Shown here one piece after another: positions 34,646-42,831 of a DNA stretch of 64,000 bases. The stretch spans positions 62,001 to 126,000 of the forward strand of contig JACRBI010000038.1 of the NCBI GenBank assembly GCA_016234495.1. The letters run 5' to 3'. Source of the stretch: Chloroflexota bacterium. GTDB lineage: Bacteria; Chloroflexota; Anaerolineae; Anaerolineales; Villigracilaceae. Under the pieces are notes generated by a model. The model did no database searches, was not told where the DNA came from, and saw only the letters and a list, made by a program, of their open reading frames with translations. The position numbers and the translations under genes are program-made. Position 1 is the stretch's first letter; every line of letters begins with the position of its first letter.

Positions 34646-35704
34646 ATGAATATTTTTATGGTTGGTACTTTCCCGCCACCTGTAAACGGCATGGCTGTTA
34701 TCACCCAAGCTTTTTTTGAATGCCTGCAGGCGGATGAATTCGATGTTAAGAAGATAGACACATCCCCAATCGATTCCTCCCGAAGCATTCTTTCAAGAAT
34801 TTCGCGCTTACGCCCCTTCTTATCCTTTTGGATTCAGTTGTTGAAAAACAATCTATCTGATGCGGTCGTTTATATTTCCCTGTCTGATGGCTGGGGACAA
34901 CTCTACGACCTAATAACATGTATACTTTGCCGCATGATGAGGCAGAGACTTGTTTTACATCACCACAACATGAATTATCTGGAAAATAAGCGAACGCTCT
35001 CGGCGCTTCTTTTCCAAGCCGCAGGCGTGGATACAATTCATATTGCCTTATGCATGAAGATGAAAAATAAATTGCAGGATTTGTACGGCTGTAAATCAGT
35101 TTCCTTGCTCTCAAATTTTGGTTTTTTGCATCCCGTTCTTCAGCGAAGGAACAGGGATGCCCTTAGAACGATCGGATATATCAGCAACATTACCCGTGAA
35201 AAAGGCGGTTGGCAGATGATTCGGCTGGCTGAAAAACTACATGAAAATGGATGGGACATTAAATGCAGGATAGCAGGTCCCTGCCATGACCGTGAACTGG
35301 TCGCCGCACTGACGAAGGCTCATGCGGAGGGAGTCCTGGAGTGGCTCGGCCCGGTCTACGGTCCTGAAAAATCAGTATTTTGGAATTCGCTGGATGTAAT
35401 TATTTTTCCGACAGAGTACGTAAACGAAGCAGAACCATTGGTGATATGGGAGGCGCTGTTGGCTGGCGTTCCCGTGATCGCCTATGACAGGGGATGTATT
35501 TCTGGGCAGGTTTGCGACGCTGGTAAAATCATCCCGCGCAGTGCCAGGTTTGTCGAATCTGCACAGAAGGAAATTAAATCCTGGGCGGCCGATTCAGATG
35601 TTTACCGGCGCCATGTTCGAAATGCGACCAAAAGGAGCGAATCTGCCGGAAGGATGGCGGAAGATCAATGGCGGCAATTTACCGCGAATCTAAAAAAATG
35701 GTGA
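34646..35704 (+). CDS. Glycosyltransferase family 4 protein
   Basis: The 352-residue GT-B enzyme starts IFMVGTFPPPVNGMAVITQAF, an N-terminal motif of family 4 glycosyltransferases. The C-terminal domain has RTIGYISNITREKGGWQMIRLAE, CRIAGPCHDREL, VLEWLGPVYGPEKSVFWNSLDVIIFPTEYVNEAEPLVIWEAL (donor site with E-P-L-V-x-x-E) and GVPVIAYDRG. It begins 3 bp after the sulfotransferase stop codon. Confidence 0.88.
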   Translation: MNIFMVGTFPPPVNGMAVITQAFFECLQADEFDVKKIDTSPIDSSRSILSRISRLRPFLSFWIQLLKNNLSDAVVYISLSDGWGQLYDLITCILCRMMRQRLVLHHHNMNYLENKRTLSALLFQAAGVDTIHIALCMKMKNKLQDLYGCKSVSLLSNFGFLHPVLQRRNRDALRTIGYISNITREKGGWQMIRLAEKLHENGWDIKCRIAGPCHDRELVAALTKAHAEGVLEWLGPVYGPEKSVFWNSLDVIIFPTEYVNEAEPLVIWEALLAGVPVIAYDRGCISGQVCDAGKIIPRSARFVESAQKEIKSWAADSDVYRRHVRNATKRSESAGRMAEDQWRQFTANLKKW

Positions 35705-35720
35705 TATTGACCGGAGCAAA

Positions 35721-36656
35721 ATGCAGATGAAATCCAAGAGGCCGATTCTCGTGACAGGTTCACATGCCTCAGGGACGACCTGGGTTGGGCGCATGATCGC
35801 CTACGCTCCCCGGGTCGCTTATTTATACGAGCCGTTTAAAACAGGAATGGACAGGACGATCTGCAAAGCGGATTTCCCATATTGGTTTCCTTATGTTTGC
35901 ATTGAAAATGAAGCAGCATTCATATTTCCTGTGCAGGACATGCTGAATTATCGCGCCCGTTTTTCGCAGGGTATAGAGACAGCTCGAACGGTAAAGCAGT
36001 ATGCCCGTCAGGTTCGGACATTGTTCCAGTTTGCAAATTTCCGATTGCTTAACTTCCGCCCACTGATTAAAGACCCCATCGCTGTGTTTTCTACAGAATG
36101 GCTGGCCGAAAGGTTTGACGCAATCCCTATTATCCTAATTCGCCACCCGGCGGCGTTTGCAGGAAGTTTGAAAAATAATAATTGGGCAGATCACCCTTTT
36201 GACCACTTTACCGCACAGCCATTATTAATACGGGATTATTTATCCCCGTTTTCAAAAGAAATTGAACTGTTTACACGTGAAAAGCAGGACGTCATTGATC
36301 AGGCGGCCTTGCTATGGAAAATGATCCACCATGTAATTTCCGTCTACCGTGAAAAGCACCCGGATTGGCTTTTTATCCGGCATGAGGATATTTCCCGTGA
36401 CCCCGTTAATCAGTACCGGATGATTTTCAATAAATTGGAGATCCCCTTCACTATTCAAGTCGAGGAAAATATTAAGCGTTACAGCGAAACCGAAAATAAA
36501 AGGGCGCTCATAAGCAACCGTTTTTCAGCATTGCGGCGAAACAGCACTCAGAATGTGAAGAGTTGGAAAAACCGCCTGACTCAAGCTGAAATTGAGCGGG
36601 TTAGGGAAAAGGTTCAGGAAGTTTCAGAGCTGTTTTATTTAAACGAGGAATGGTAG
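35721..36656 (+). CDS. Sulfotransferase family protein (second)
   Basis: The 311-residue protein has the phosphosulfate loop ILVTGSHASGTTWVGRMIA and a 3'-phosphate region IPIILIRHPAAFAGSLKNN with the expected Arg and Ser. The late segment FSALRRNSTQNVKSWKNRLT matches the PAPS-closing loop. It is clearly different from the sulfotransferase at 33608, so the glycan may be sulfated at two positions. Confidence 0.85.
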   Translation: MQMKSKRPILVTGSHASGTTWVGRMIAYAPRVAYLYEPFKTGMDRTICKADFPYWFPYVCIENEAAFIFPVQDMLNYRARFSQGIETARTVKQYARQVRTLFQFANFRLLNFRPLIKDPIAVFSTEWLAERFDAIPIILIRHPAAFAGSLKNNNWADHPFDHFTAQPLLIRDYLSPFSKEIELFTREKQDVIDQAALLWKMIHHVISVYREKHPDWLFIRHEDISRDPVNQYRMIFNKLEIPFTIQVEENIKRYSETENKRALISNRFSALRRNSTQNVKSWKNRLTQAEIERVREKVQEVSELFYLNEEW

Positions 36657-36967
36657 GTTGGTAACAAAGCGAACCTTCAAAATTCAACCTTTTATGCTCT
36701 CACCGCTCCATACAATTCCACGCTCGTATGGATGGCGAGATAATGGATATGCTTCACGCGGCTTTCCTTTAGCTTTTCCGCCAGCGGGAGCGCCTCCGCC
36801 GTGGACTAAAAATATGGATTTCGCGCTCTGCTTCACAGGGAGGCATACTCAACCAGCAGATCTTGTCCGGCGTGCGAAGTGCCGTTCTCCAAAGTTTACC
36901 AGTCGGTATGATATGTTATGGCAATCCGGCAAAGCCCATTCGACCCCGGCTGCACCCCTCTTAATTC
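36657..36967. other. Intergenic gap with probable decayed gene
   Basis: The 311-bp gap between the second sulfotransferase and the last glycosyltransferase has no intact gene. A plus-strand frame at 36658-37005 has poor protein character and overlaps the next gene. The minus strand holds the remnant listed at 36692-36805. Confidence 0.6.
36692..36805 (-). pseudogene. Possible remnant of a glycosyltransferase
   Basis: On the minus strand a 37-codon stretch following a TAG reads STAEALPLAEKLKESRVKHI, then HYLAIHTSVELYGAVRA, then TAA. The A-E-x-L-K-E-x-x-V-K-H-I-H...A-x-H block resembles the segment KERGVKHIHAHFAxHP of certain family 4 glycosyltransferases. No flanking homology in any frame was recognised, so this would be a short relic. 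Confidence 0.25.
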
Positions 36968-38200
36968 ATGCGCATCCTCATCGTCGGCCTCAACTTCCCA
37001 CCTGAACTTATCAGCACCGGCAAATATACTGGAGAACTAGCCGCCTACCTCGCAGCTAGTGGACATGCTGTCCGCGTCATCACCACGCCGCCATACTATC
37101 CTCATTGGAAAATTCGGGATGGTTATCACGCCTGGCGATATACGAAAGAAGCCTGGCAGGGAGTTGAGATTCAACGCTGCCCATTATGGGTGCCGCGCAA
37201 ACCCACTGGATTCACTCGCCTGATTCACCTGGCTTCATTCGCCCTCTCAAGCCTCCCCGCGCTCGCCGCTCAGTTAAGTTGGAAACCGTCTGTCGTGATC
37301 TGCGTTGCGCCTGCGTTGATGAGTGCGCCTTTCGCGTTGGTTTTTGCCCGTTTGAGCGGGGCGCAGGCGTGGATCCATGTTCAGGATTTTGAGCTGGATG
37401 CGGCGTTAAAATTGGGGATATTTCCTGTTGGCAAGAGACTGGCAGATTTTGCTGCACGTTTTGAGTCCTCCTTCCTAAATAGTTTCGACCATCTCTCCAC
37501 CATATCTCAGCGCATGTTGACTCGTTTGCATGAAAAAGGGATTTCCCCCCATAAAACCAGCCTGTTTCCAAATTGGGTCGACACAAACCTGATTTACCCA
37601 CTTATGGCGGAAAACCCGCTGCGGACCATGCTTGGCATCCCCGATGAAAAATTGATCGTCCTCTACGCTGGAACGATGGGAAAAAAACAAGGATTGGAAA
37701 ACCTGTTGATCGCCGCCCGCCGCTTGCGCGATCAAACCCAAATTCAATTTATCCTGTGCGGCGATGGCGCGGTCCGCGCAGAACTTGAAGCTGCCGCGCA
37801 AGGTTTACCCAACGTTCGCTTCCTGCCAGTTCAACCCATCGAAAAATTAAATCAATTGCTGAATCTTGCCGATATTCACGTTCTACCTCAAAGAGCGAAC
37901 GCCGCGGATCTGGTCATGCCATCCAAGCTCAGCGGCATGTTGGCCAGCGGTAAGGCTGTCATTGCAACCGCCGACCCGCAGACCGAGTTGGGTCAAATTG
38001 TAGGCGAGGTAGGTTGCCTCATTCAACCAGACAACGCTGACGTGCTTGCCGCTGCCATTCTTGACCTGGCTGCCTCAACTAAAAAGAGAATCGAATTGGG
38101 GAAAAAAGGGCGGGAATATGCCGTCAGTCACTGGGGCTCAACAACAGTGCTGACTCAATTTGAAAACTGCCTGCGGGAATTGGCAGGCCGCAAGCATTAA
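36968..38200 (+). CDS. Glycosyltransferase, WcaI family
   Basis: The 410-residue enzyme matches the WcaI (colanic acid) branch of GT4. The N-terminal ILIVGLNFPPELISTGKYTGELAAYLAASGHAV and TTPPYYPHWKIRDGYHAWRY blocks are diagnostic, as is WIHVQDFELDAALKLGIF. The C-terminal domain has LIVLYAGTMGKKQGLENLLIAARRL, LCGDGAVRAELE and DIHVLPQRANAADLVMPSKLSGMLASGKAVIATA. It is the last gene of the exopolysaccharide run left of the integrated element. It has no clear ribosome binding site. Confidence 0.9.
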   Translation: MRILIVGLNFPPELISTGKYTGELAAYLAASGHAVRVITTPPYYPHWKIRDGYHAWRYTKEAWQGVEIQRCPLWVPRKPTGFTRLIHLASFALSSLPALAAQLSWKPSVVICVAPALMSAPFALVFARLSGAQAWIHVQDFELDAALKLGIFPVGKRLADFAARFESSFLNSFDHLSTISQRMLTRLHEKGISPHKTSLFPNWVDTNLIYPLMAENPLRTMLGIPDEKLIVLYAGTMGKKQGLENLLIAARRLRDQTQIQFILCGDGAVRAELEAAAQGLPNVRFLPVQPIEKLNQLLNLADIHVLPQRANAADLVMPSKLSGMLASGKAVIATADPQTELGQIVGEVGCLIQPDNADVLAAAILDLAASTKKRIELGKKGREYAVSHWGSTTVLTQFENCLRELAGRKH

Positions 38201-38421
38201 AACTTCTCTTTGGCTGACTGCTCCAAAATAAAGAATCCCATCTCGAGCATTCGCTTCACCTCTGACCTGTGAACAGGTCGGTCGTTCTCGAGCTTTTCCA
38301 GCAGCCTCAACAGCGCACCGCGCACTCCGCTTGCGCGGTGTGCCCAAACTGAATCAGCTGAGATTCTCTCAAGCCGGGCAAACAGCAACCAAATCAGGTC
38401 AAGAGACGGGGTTTCATCCAT
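38197..38421 (-). CDS. Small hypothetical protein, 74 aa
   Basis: No family is recognised. The protein is helical and soluble, with evenly spaced hydrophobic residues (LDLIWLLFARLERI; VRGALLRLLEKLEN), consistent with a small protein-binding helical bundle. It lies directly downstream of the tRNA-Arg gene on the same strand and converges with the WcaI-like gene, overlapping it by 4 bp. Coding status is likely but unproven. Confidence 0.5.
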   Translation of the reverse strand: MDETPSLDLIWLLFARLERISADSVWAHRASGVRGALLRLLEKLENDRPVHRSEVKRMLEMGFFILEQSAKEKF

Positions 38422-38435
38422 GTTAAGAAAAAAAG

Positions 38436-38508
38436 TGCCCCAGCCAGGAGTCGAACCCGGAACCTACTGATCCGAAGTCAGGCGCTCTATCCATTGAGCT
38501 ACTGGGGC
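38436..38508 (-). tRNA. tRNA-Arg (anticodon TCG)
   Basis: The 73-base gene folds as a full cloverleaf: acceptor GCCCCAG/CTGGGGC, D stem GCTC/GAGC, anticodon loop CTTCGGA (anticodon TCG) with a mismatch at 27-43, T stem CCGGG/CCTGG and loop TTCGACT, discriminator A. CCA is not encoded. Bases 1-38 and 30 bp of 5' flank lie in the 68-bp direct repeat bounding the integrated element, so this gene is the rebuilt target at the element's left end. A TATAAT -10 box lies about 12 bases upstream of the tRNA 5' end, inside the repeat. Confidence 0.95.
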
Positions 38509-38538
38509 GTACCCGAAATTATACACGATTGCAAGCGG
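38471..38538. repeat. attL: 68-bp direct repeat, left copy
   Basis: It runs from base 38 of the tRNA (end of the anticodon loop) through the tRNA 5' end to 30 bp upstream, including the -10 box. It is identical to 48162-48229. Confidence 0.92.
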
Positions 38539-38595
38539 CTAGTACACGCGGGCATAATGCGAATAAAACGGCTATATATGGCGGTATGAAGGGAT

Positions 38596-39555
38596 GTGAA
38601 CCGCATGACGAAAACGGACTTGAATAAAATAATACAAAGTAGAGCGCCTGACTCTTTGTCACAGGATGTTTACTTACCTACACTTGCGGCGGCTTTTCTG
38701 CTTGACCGTAAAGCGCAAAACTTGACGAAGAAGACGCTAGACTTTTACCGCGTAAATTTAGAGACGGTTATAAGCTGGCTTGACACCCAAGCCGTGAAGA
38801 CTGTGACCGAATTGACGCCCGAAACGCTGCGGGCGTTTTTTATTGCCATGTCCGAACAAGGACACAAGGCGGGCGGCGTGCTTGCGTTTTATAGAACCGT
38901 GCGGGTCTTCCTGCGGTGGTATGCAATGGAATTTGAACCGCTTGAATGGCGCGATCCTTTGCGAAAGGTAAAACCGCCAAAGGTGGACATTGAACCGCTT
39001 GAACCCGTGTCCATGGATACGGTCCGCGCATTATTGGACACTTGCAAGCGGGGCAAATTCACAGGCGAACGGGACCGCGCTATTCTGTTATTCCTGCTTG
39101 ACGCTGGCGTTCGTGCGGGTGAACTGCTGGCTTTGGATCGTCAAGACACGGACATTCTCACGGGTGACGTTCTTATTCGTAAGTCAAAGTCACGCAAGCC
39201 GCGGACGGTGTTTATCGGGCGAACGGCACGGCGGGCGCTGCGGTCCTATCTGAAAATGCGTGAGGACATGGCGCGGGCTTTATTCGTCACGGATGAAGGC
39301 GAACGGCTGCGAATGGCTGGGCTTCGTCAAATTATGGTGAGACGATCAAGGCTGGCGGGCGTGCCTGTCCCGTCCTTGCATAGTTTTAGACGTGCCTTCG
39401 CTTTGACCATGAACCGCGCGGGTGTTGACCTGTTGACCATTGCGCGGCTGCTGGGGCATTCGGACCTGTCAATACTTGAAAGATATATCAAACACACGGG
39501 CGAAGACTTGCGCGGATCGCATGAACGCGGCTCACCTGTTGACGGTGTGCTGTGA
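38596..39555 (+). CDS. Tyrosine recombinase (integrase), left
   Basis: The 319-residue protein has an N-terminal SAM-like core-binding domain (LAAAFLLDRKAQNLTKKTLDFYRVNLETVISWL) and a C-terminal catalytic domain. The active-site set is present: Arg in DAGVRAGELLAL, a Lys in the beta hairpin (IRKSKSRKPRTVFI), H-x-x-R in LHSFRRAFALTM, His in LLGHSDLSI and the nucleophile Tyr in LERYIKHTGE. It lies 57 bp inside attL and is the likely integrase. The start is GTG at 38596 or ATG at 38605. Confidence 0.93.
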   Translation: MNRMTKTDLNKIIQSRAPDSLSQDVYLPTLAAAFLLDRKAQNLTKKTLDFYRVNLETVISWLDTQAVKTVTELTPETLRAFFIAMSEQGHKAGGVLAFYRTVRVFLRWYAMEFEPLEWRDPLRKVKPPKVDIEPLEPVSMDTVRALLDTCKRGKFTGERDRAILLFLLDAGVRAGELLALDRQDTDILTGDVLIRKSKSRKPRTVFIGRTARRALRSYLKMREDMARALFVTDEGERLRMAGLRQIMVRRSRLAGVPVPSLHSFRRAFALTMNRAGVDLLTIARLLGHSDLSILERYIKHTGEDLRGSHERGSPVDGVL

Positions 39556-39587
39556 GGATATTTTAAGCTTGAGGAAAATAAACGGGG

Positions 39588-39615
39588 TTGACTATTTAAA
39601 CGCTTATGCTATACT
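39588..39615 (+). promoter_or_regulatory. Promoter of the left element operon
   Basis: TTGACT (39588-39593) and TATACT (39610-39615) are separated by 16 bases, downstream of the integrase stop and upstream of the genes from 39727. Confidence 0.6.
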
Positions 39616-39658
39616 ACAGGCAAGAACAACAACTAAATAACCAAGTCCGACAGATACT

Positions 39659-39695
39659 AACGGGACACAAAGCCTCATGGCCTTTGTGTCCCGTT
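39659..39695 (+). promoter_or_regulatory. Strong leader hairpin (attenuator-like)
   Basis: A perfect 14-bp stem AACGGGACACAAAG / CTTTGTGTCCCGTT lies in the 5' leader between the promoter and the first gene of the left operon. It is not followed by a long T run, so it may be a partial terminator or an mRNA-protecting structure. Confidence 0.5.
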
Positions 39696-39726
39696 TCCGT
39701 TTAATTCGAATTTGAAAGGATGACCA

Positions 39727-39915
39727 ATGACCAATAAAAGACAGAACCCGCCCACGATTGCGATGCGTTTGAATGACGCCGATAAAAAAGCCTTGCGGAT
39801 CGTGGCGGCGAATATGGGCAAGTCGCAAACCGAGGCCGTGCGTGTCCTGGTACGCGAACGACTGGCATCATTCTCACTGGCTACCATGCCAAAGACCGCG
39901 AACATGAAGCGGTAA
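39727..39915 (+). CDS. Small ribbon-helix-helix-like protein
   Basis: The 62-residue protein reads TIAMRLNDADKKALRIVAANMGKSQTEAVRVLVRERL. This gives a beta strand with alternating residues followed by two helices, the pattern of CopG/Arc-type DNA-binding proteins. It is first in the left operon of the element and may regulate it or act as an accessory (excision or partition) factor. The ribosome binding site AAAGGA is good. Confidence 0.6.
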   Translation: MTNKRQNPPTIAMRLNDADKKALRIVAANMGKSQTEAVRVLVRERLASFSLATMPKTANMKR

Positions 39916-39966
39916 TTAAATGCAAAGTCCGCCTGGCCTGGCGGATTTTGCGGGAGAAAGGAACAA

Positions 39967-40434
39967 ATGGATAAACCGAATATAGCACGAAATGGCAGGA
40001 AACGCAAACATGAAATTTTGGGGACGCCGATTCGAGTCAGTGGGCGGATAGTTGGGCAGGTCATCCCGCCCAATTACGTCAAAGACATTACCAACCGCCA
40101 CATGCTGACAACTCCCCCAGCGATCGCAAATGACATCCAAGCCTTGACGGATGCGGAGCGGGCAGGCGCTATTTACTGTGTCTTCACGAACATTAACACG
40201 GGCATAGTTTACACGGCGTCCATTGCTGAAATATTCGAGCGGGGGCGGCATGTGAATTTTGGATATGGCGACCAGTACGCGCTAGGGCTAGGTCACTGGA
40301 CTCAATCTCAAGCCCCTGGGTATGCAACCCCGACAGAAGAACCAGAAGTAAAACCGCTGAAATATAAGAGCCGCGTCACGAAAGGCGCAGTGTTCAACGG
40401 CGTGCAGCTACCATTGTTCGGGGGGCGGCGATGA
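39967..40434 (+). CDS. Hypothetical element protein, 155 aa
   Basis: No family is recognised. The N-terminus is basic and short of hydrophobics (KPNIARNGRKRKHEILG). A beta-rich middle follows (AIYCVFTNINTGIVYTASIAEIF). It overlaps the next gene by 4 bp (ATGA), so it is coupled to the primase-like protein and may act with it. Confidence 0.55.
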   Translation: MDKPNIARNGRKRKHEILGTPIRVSGRIVGQVIPPNYVKDITNRHMLTTPPAIANDIQALTDAERAGAIYCVFTNINTGIVYTASIAEIFERGRHVNFGYGDQYALGLGHWTQSQAPGYATPTEEPEVKPLKYKSRVTKGAVFNGVQLPLFGGRR

Positions 40435-42146
40435 CTACAAATACTATCAATGCCCACGATATTACTGCGGAAGAATTTGAAATACAACGTCTTTTAGGAA
40501 GGCGCATAACTCCCGAAGTCATAGCTACTTTTCAAATCGAATCACGCTTAAACGGCTGGCAATATCCCACCCCTGGCGGGGGCTTACGCTGGAAAAACTT
40601 TGATAGTGGCGCGACTCCGAAATACCAATGGCTTGATGGTAAAAGCGAGAGTGCAGGATCGTTGTATTACGCTGATGACCTGAAAGACCAAATAGCCATG
40701 AGCGGTGGCGTTTGTTGGTATGTTTCAGGCGAACCCGATGTTTGGGCAATGCGAAGCGCATTAATTCCGCACGTTTTCAGCGGCTTTACTGAAAAGGTAA
40801 TTAACCCGAACTTTTCTGACTTCCTGCACAGTATGGGTGTAAAGCGTTTGTATATTGCCCCTGACTTGGACGAAACAGGCGCGGCGTTTGCCTGTAAAGT
40901 AGCAGCAGCTTTGCTTGGAACAGGGATCGAGCTAGACTGTCGGCAACTTCCTGCTGAACTTGGAGAACACGGCGATATTGGCAAGGCTTGGATAAAAGAC
41001 AATTCCCAAACCCCTTTTATCTACTATTTGCTTGGCTTGCCCCGATGGTATCCCGAACCTGAAAAGCCAAAGGTACAAACCCCGCTTGTTGTTTCAACTG
41101 GTGAATGGAGCGACATTCCCGCCGACTATCGCAAAAAAATAATGGATGCTTGCGGCGTGACCAAAATAAAGCCCGATGGTTTTTCAAATCTTGTGCTTTG
41201 TCGGATTCACAATGAAGAAAAACCATCCGCGCATTTTCACGAAACAAAGGGCTTGTATTGTTTCCACGAAATGAAATGGTACAAATGGATTGAAGTCGGC
41301 GCGGTATTGGGAATTGAACCATTCAAGCAGGAAAAGCCGACCGTCATTCTTGCAAGCCCACAACTGGCAGTAGAAGCGCAACGAGAACTTATCCGCTTGG
41401 GATTTACTGCCTTGTGTCGGCTTCTTGACGAACTATACCAGCAAGGCTTGGCAGGCGGCGAAGTGCTGACCGTGAAGGAAATAGACGCTACTTGTCCGAA
41501 CCTATCCCCCTGGACTATACGTCAAGCAGTAAAGCAAGCCAAAGGAAAAGGGTATTTTTTGAGGGAAATTCCCCCCTCAAATGCTGGAAGATATGGGGAG
41601 GGAAAAACCCTCAAAAAATCCGAAAAGAAAAAAAACAGCAAGTCGAAGGGAAGACCCGCAAAACGTATACAGGTACCTGACCTGACAAGGCTTTACGCTG
41701 CTCTGAACGTGCAGCCTGAAACGTGGCAAACGGACTTACCTGCATACAGTCGGCAAAACGCGGCTCAATATCGTGCTGAAGTCATGGCGGCAAAGATAAG
41801 ACACAAGGCGGGCGAATATTACATAAAGCAATTGACGAAGCCGATGGGTATTTCTCCAAAGACCCTACGAACTTACTGCAAGCGGGCGAACATCGAGGTC
41901 ACTCCCCGATTCGATAAGAGGTTAATGAGGACAGCGGATGACATTCAATCATTGCCAGAAGATGCTAGGGAACTGGCAGAATGGCGACGGGAAGGAAAAT
42001 TCAAAGGCGCGGTGTGGTTGGAAACGCTGGACGGAAAATATAAATTTGCGCCAACACAAGAAGGCGCGGCGAGGGCTGGGCGTGACGGACGGGCTTTCAG
42101 ACTGGTCAAGCAATTGGCCAATCATTACAAGGCAAGCAAGCCGTGA
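40431..42146 (+). CDS. Primase-like protein with Toprim followed by CHC2-type zinc finger
   Basis: The 571-residue protein has a Toprim-like region at about residues 75-175, with the acidic motif VSGEPDVWAM and the D-x-D motif YIAPDLDETG. A CHC2-like zinc finger follows at about 255-285: LCRIHNEEKPSAHFHE, then YCFHEMKW, with Cys/His ligands. In DnaG-type primases the zinc finger comes first, so the order is permuted here. The C-terminal part has two helix-turn-helix-like stretches (DATCPNLSPWTIRQAVKQA; LTKPMGISPKTLRTYCKRA) separated by a lysine/serine-rich linker. It probably primes or initiates replication of the element. No helicase motif is seen. Confidence 0.7.
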   Translation: MTTNTINAHDITAEEFEIQRLLGRRITPEVIATFQIESRLNGWQYPTPGGGLRWKNFDSGATPKYQWLDGKSESAGSLYYADDLKDQIAMSGGVCWYVSGEPDVWAMRSALIPHVFSGFTEKVINPNFSDFLHSMGVKRLYIAPDLDETGAAFACKVAAALLGTGIELDCRQLPAELGEHGDIGKAWIKDNSQTPFIYYLLGLPRWYPEPEKPKVQTPLVVSTGEWSDIPADYRKKIMDACGVTKIKPDGFSNLVLCRIHNEEKPSAHFHETKGLYCFHEMKWYKWIEVGAVLGIEPFKQEKPTVILASPQLAVEAQRELIRLGFTALCRLLDELYQQGLAGGEVLTVKEIDATCPNLSPWTIRQAVKQAKGKGYFLREIPPSNAGRYGEGKTLKKSEKKKNSKSKGRPAKRIQVPDLTRLYAALNVQPETWQTDLPAYSRQNAAQYRAEVMAAKIRHKAGEYYIKQLTKPMGISPKTLRTYCKRANIEVTPRFDKRLMRTADDIQSLPEDARELAEWRREGKFKGAVWLETLDGKYKFAPTQEGAARAGRDGRAFRLVKQLANHYKASKP

Positions 42147-42294
42147 ATTTGTTACGGTGTCTATCGTCTCGAGTTGTTATTGGCAGTCTCACGGAAAGAG
42201 AACGAGAACTCTTATTCTCGAACACGATAAAAGGCAGAAAAAGAAGGTTACAGCGGACGCGGTTTCGCTGACTGAAATAAACAGGAGATAAGTT

Positions 42295-42831
42295 ATGAAC
42301 GTACTCAAAGAACTGGAAAAGGTAAATGCAAAGATAGCCGAGGTCGAGAAGCGGCGCGAAGATGTGAAGAAGGCGCAACGGATTGCACGGCTGGCGATCG
42401 AGGAACGAGCCGCGGAGTTGGGCGCTCAACTGTTGAACGGTGATGCCTACGCCGAAAGTATCAAGTTTCTTTCAGGCGAACGGGTGCGGCTTGAAGGGCT
42501 GGAAGTAGCCGAAAAGCACGCAGCCGCGACACTTGCAGAACTAGAAGCAGAGCGCAACAGCCACGTCAGAACGCTGGCGATCGAAGCGTACGAGAAAGAG
42601 GTAGCCGAAGCGAGAAAGAAACTTCTCACTGCTGCAGCAGCGCTGTTTGACGTGTCTTCGGCATTGGCAAGTATCCGCCTTGTCCCGCCTGCTGGTTACG
42701 TTTCAGACGGCGGGGAATTGGTGCGCAACTTCTGGTTTCACCTCCGCGACTTGGGTATCACTGGCAAGCTCTCAGACCTTGAGCCGCGCTTTCCTGAATT
42801 CATGAGCCAGGCAAGAAAGGCGGCGAAATGA
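42295..42831 (+). CDS. Coiled-coil protein
   Basis: The 178-residue protein is almost wholly predicted coiled coil over residues 1-120 (KELEKVNAKIAEVEKRREDVKKAQ; RLEGLEVAEKHAAATLAELEAERN). No enzymatic motif is seen. It lies in the left operon and overlaps the next gene by 4 bp. Confidence 0.6.
   Translation: MNVLKELEKVNAKIAEVEKRREDVKKAQRIARLAIEERAAELGAQLLNGDAYAESIKFLSGERVRLEGLEVAEKHAAATLAELEAERNSHVRTLAIEAYEKEVAEARKKLLTAAAALFDVSSALASIRLVPPAGYVSDGGELVRNFWFHLRDLGITGKLSDLEPRFPEFMSQARKAAK

Noticed and set aside
36658-37005. 115-codon plus-strand frame
   Set aside because: It has an atypical composition and overlaps the start of a clear WcaI-type gene.
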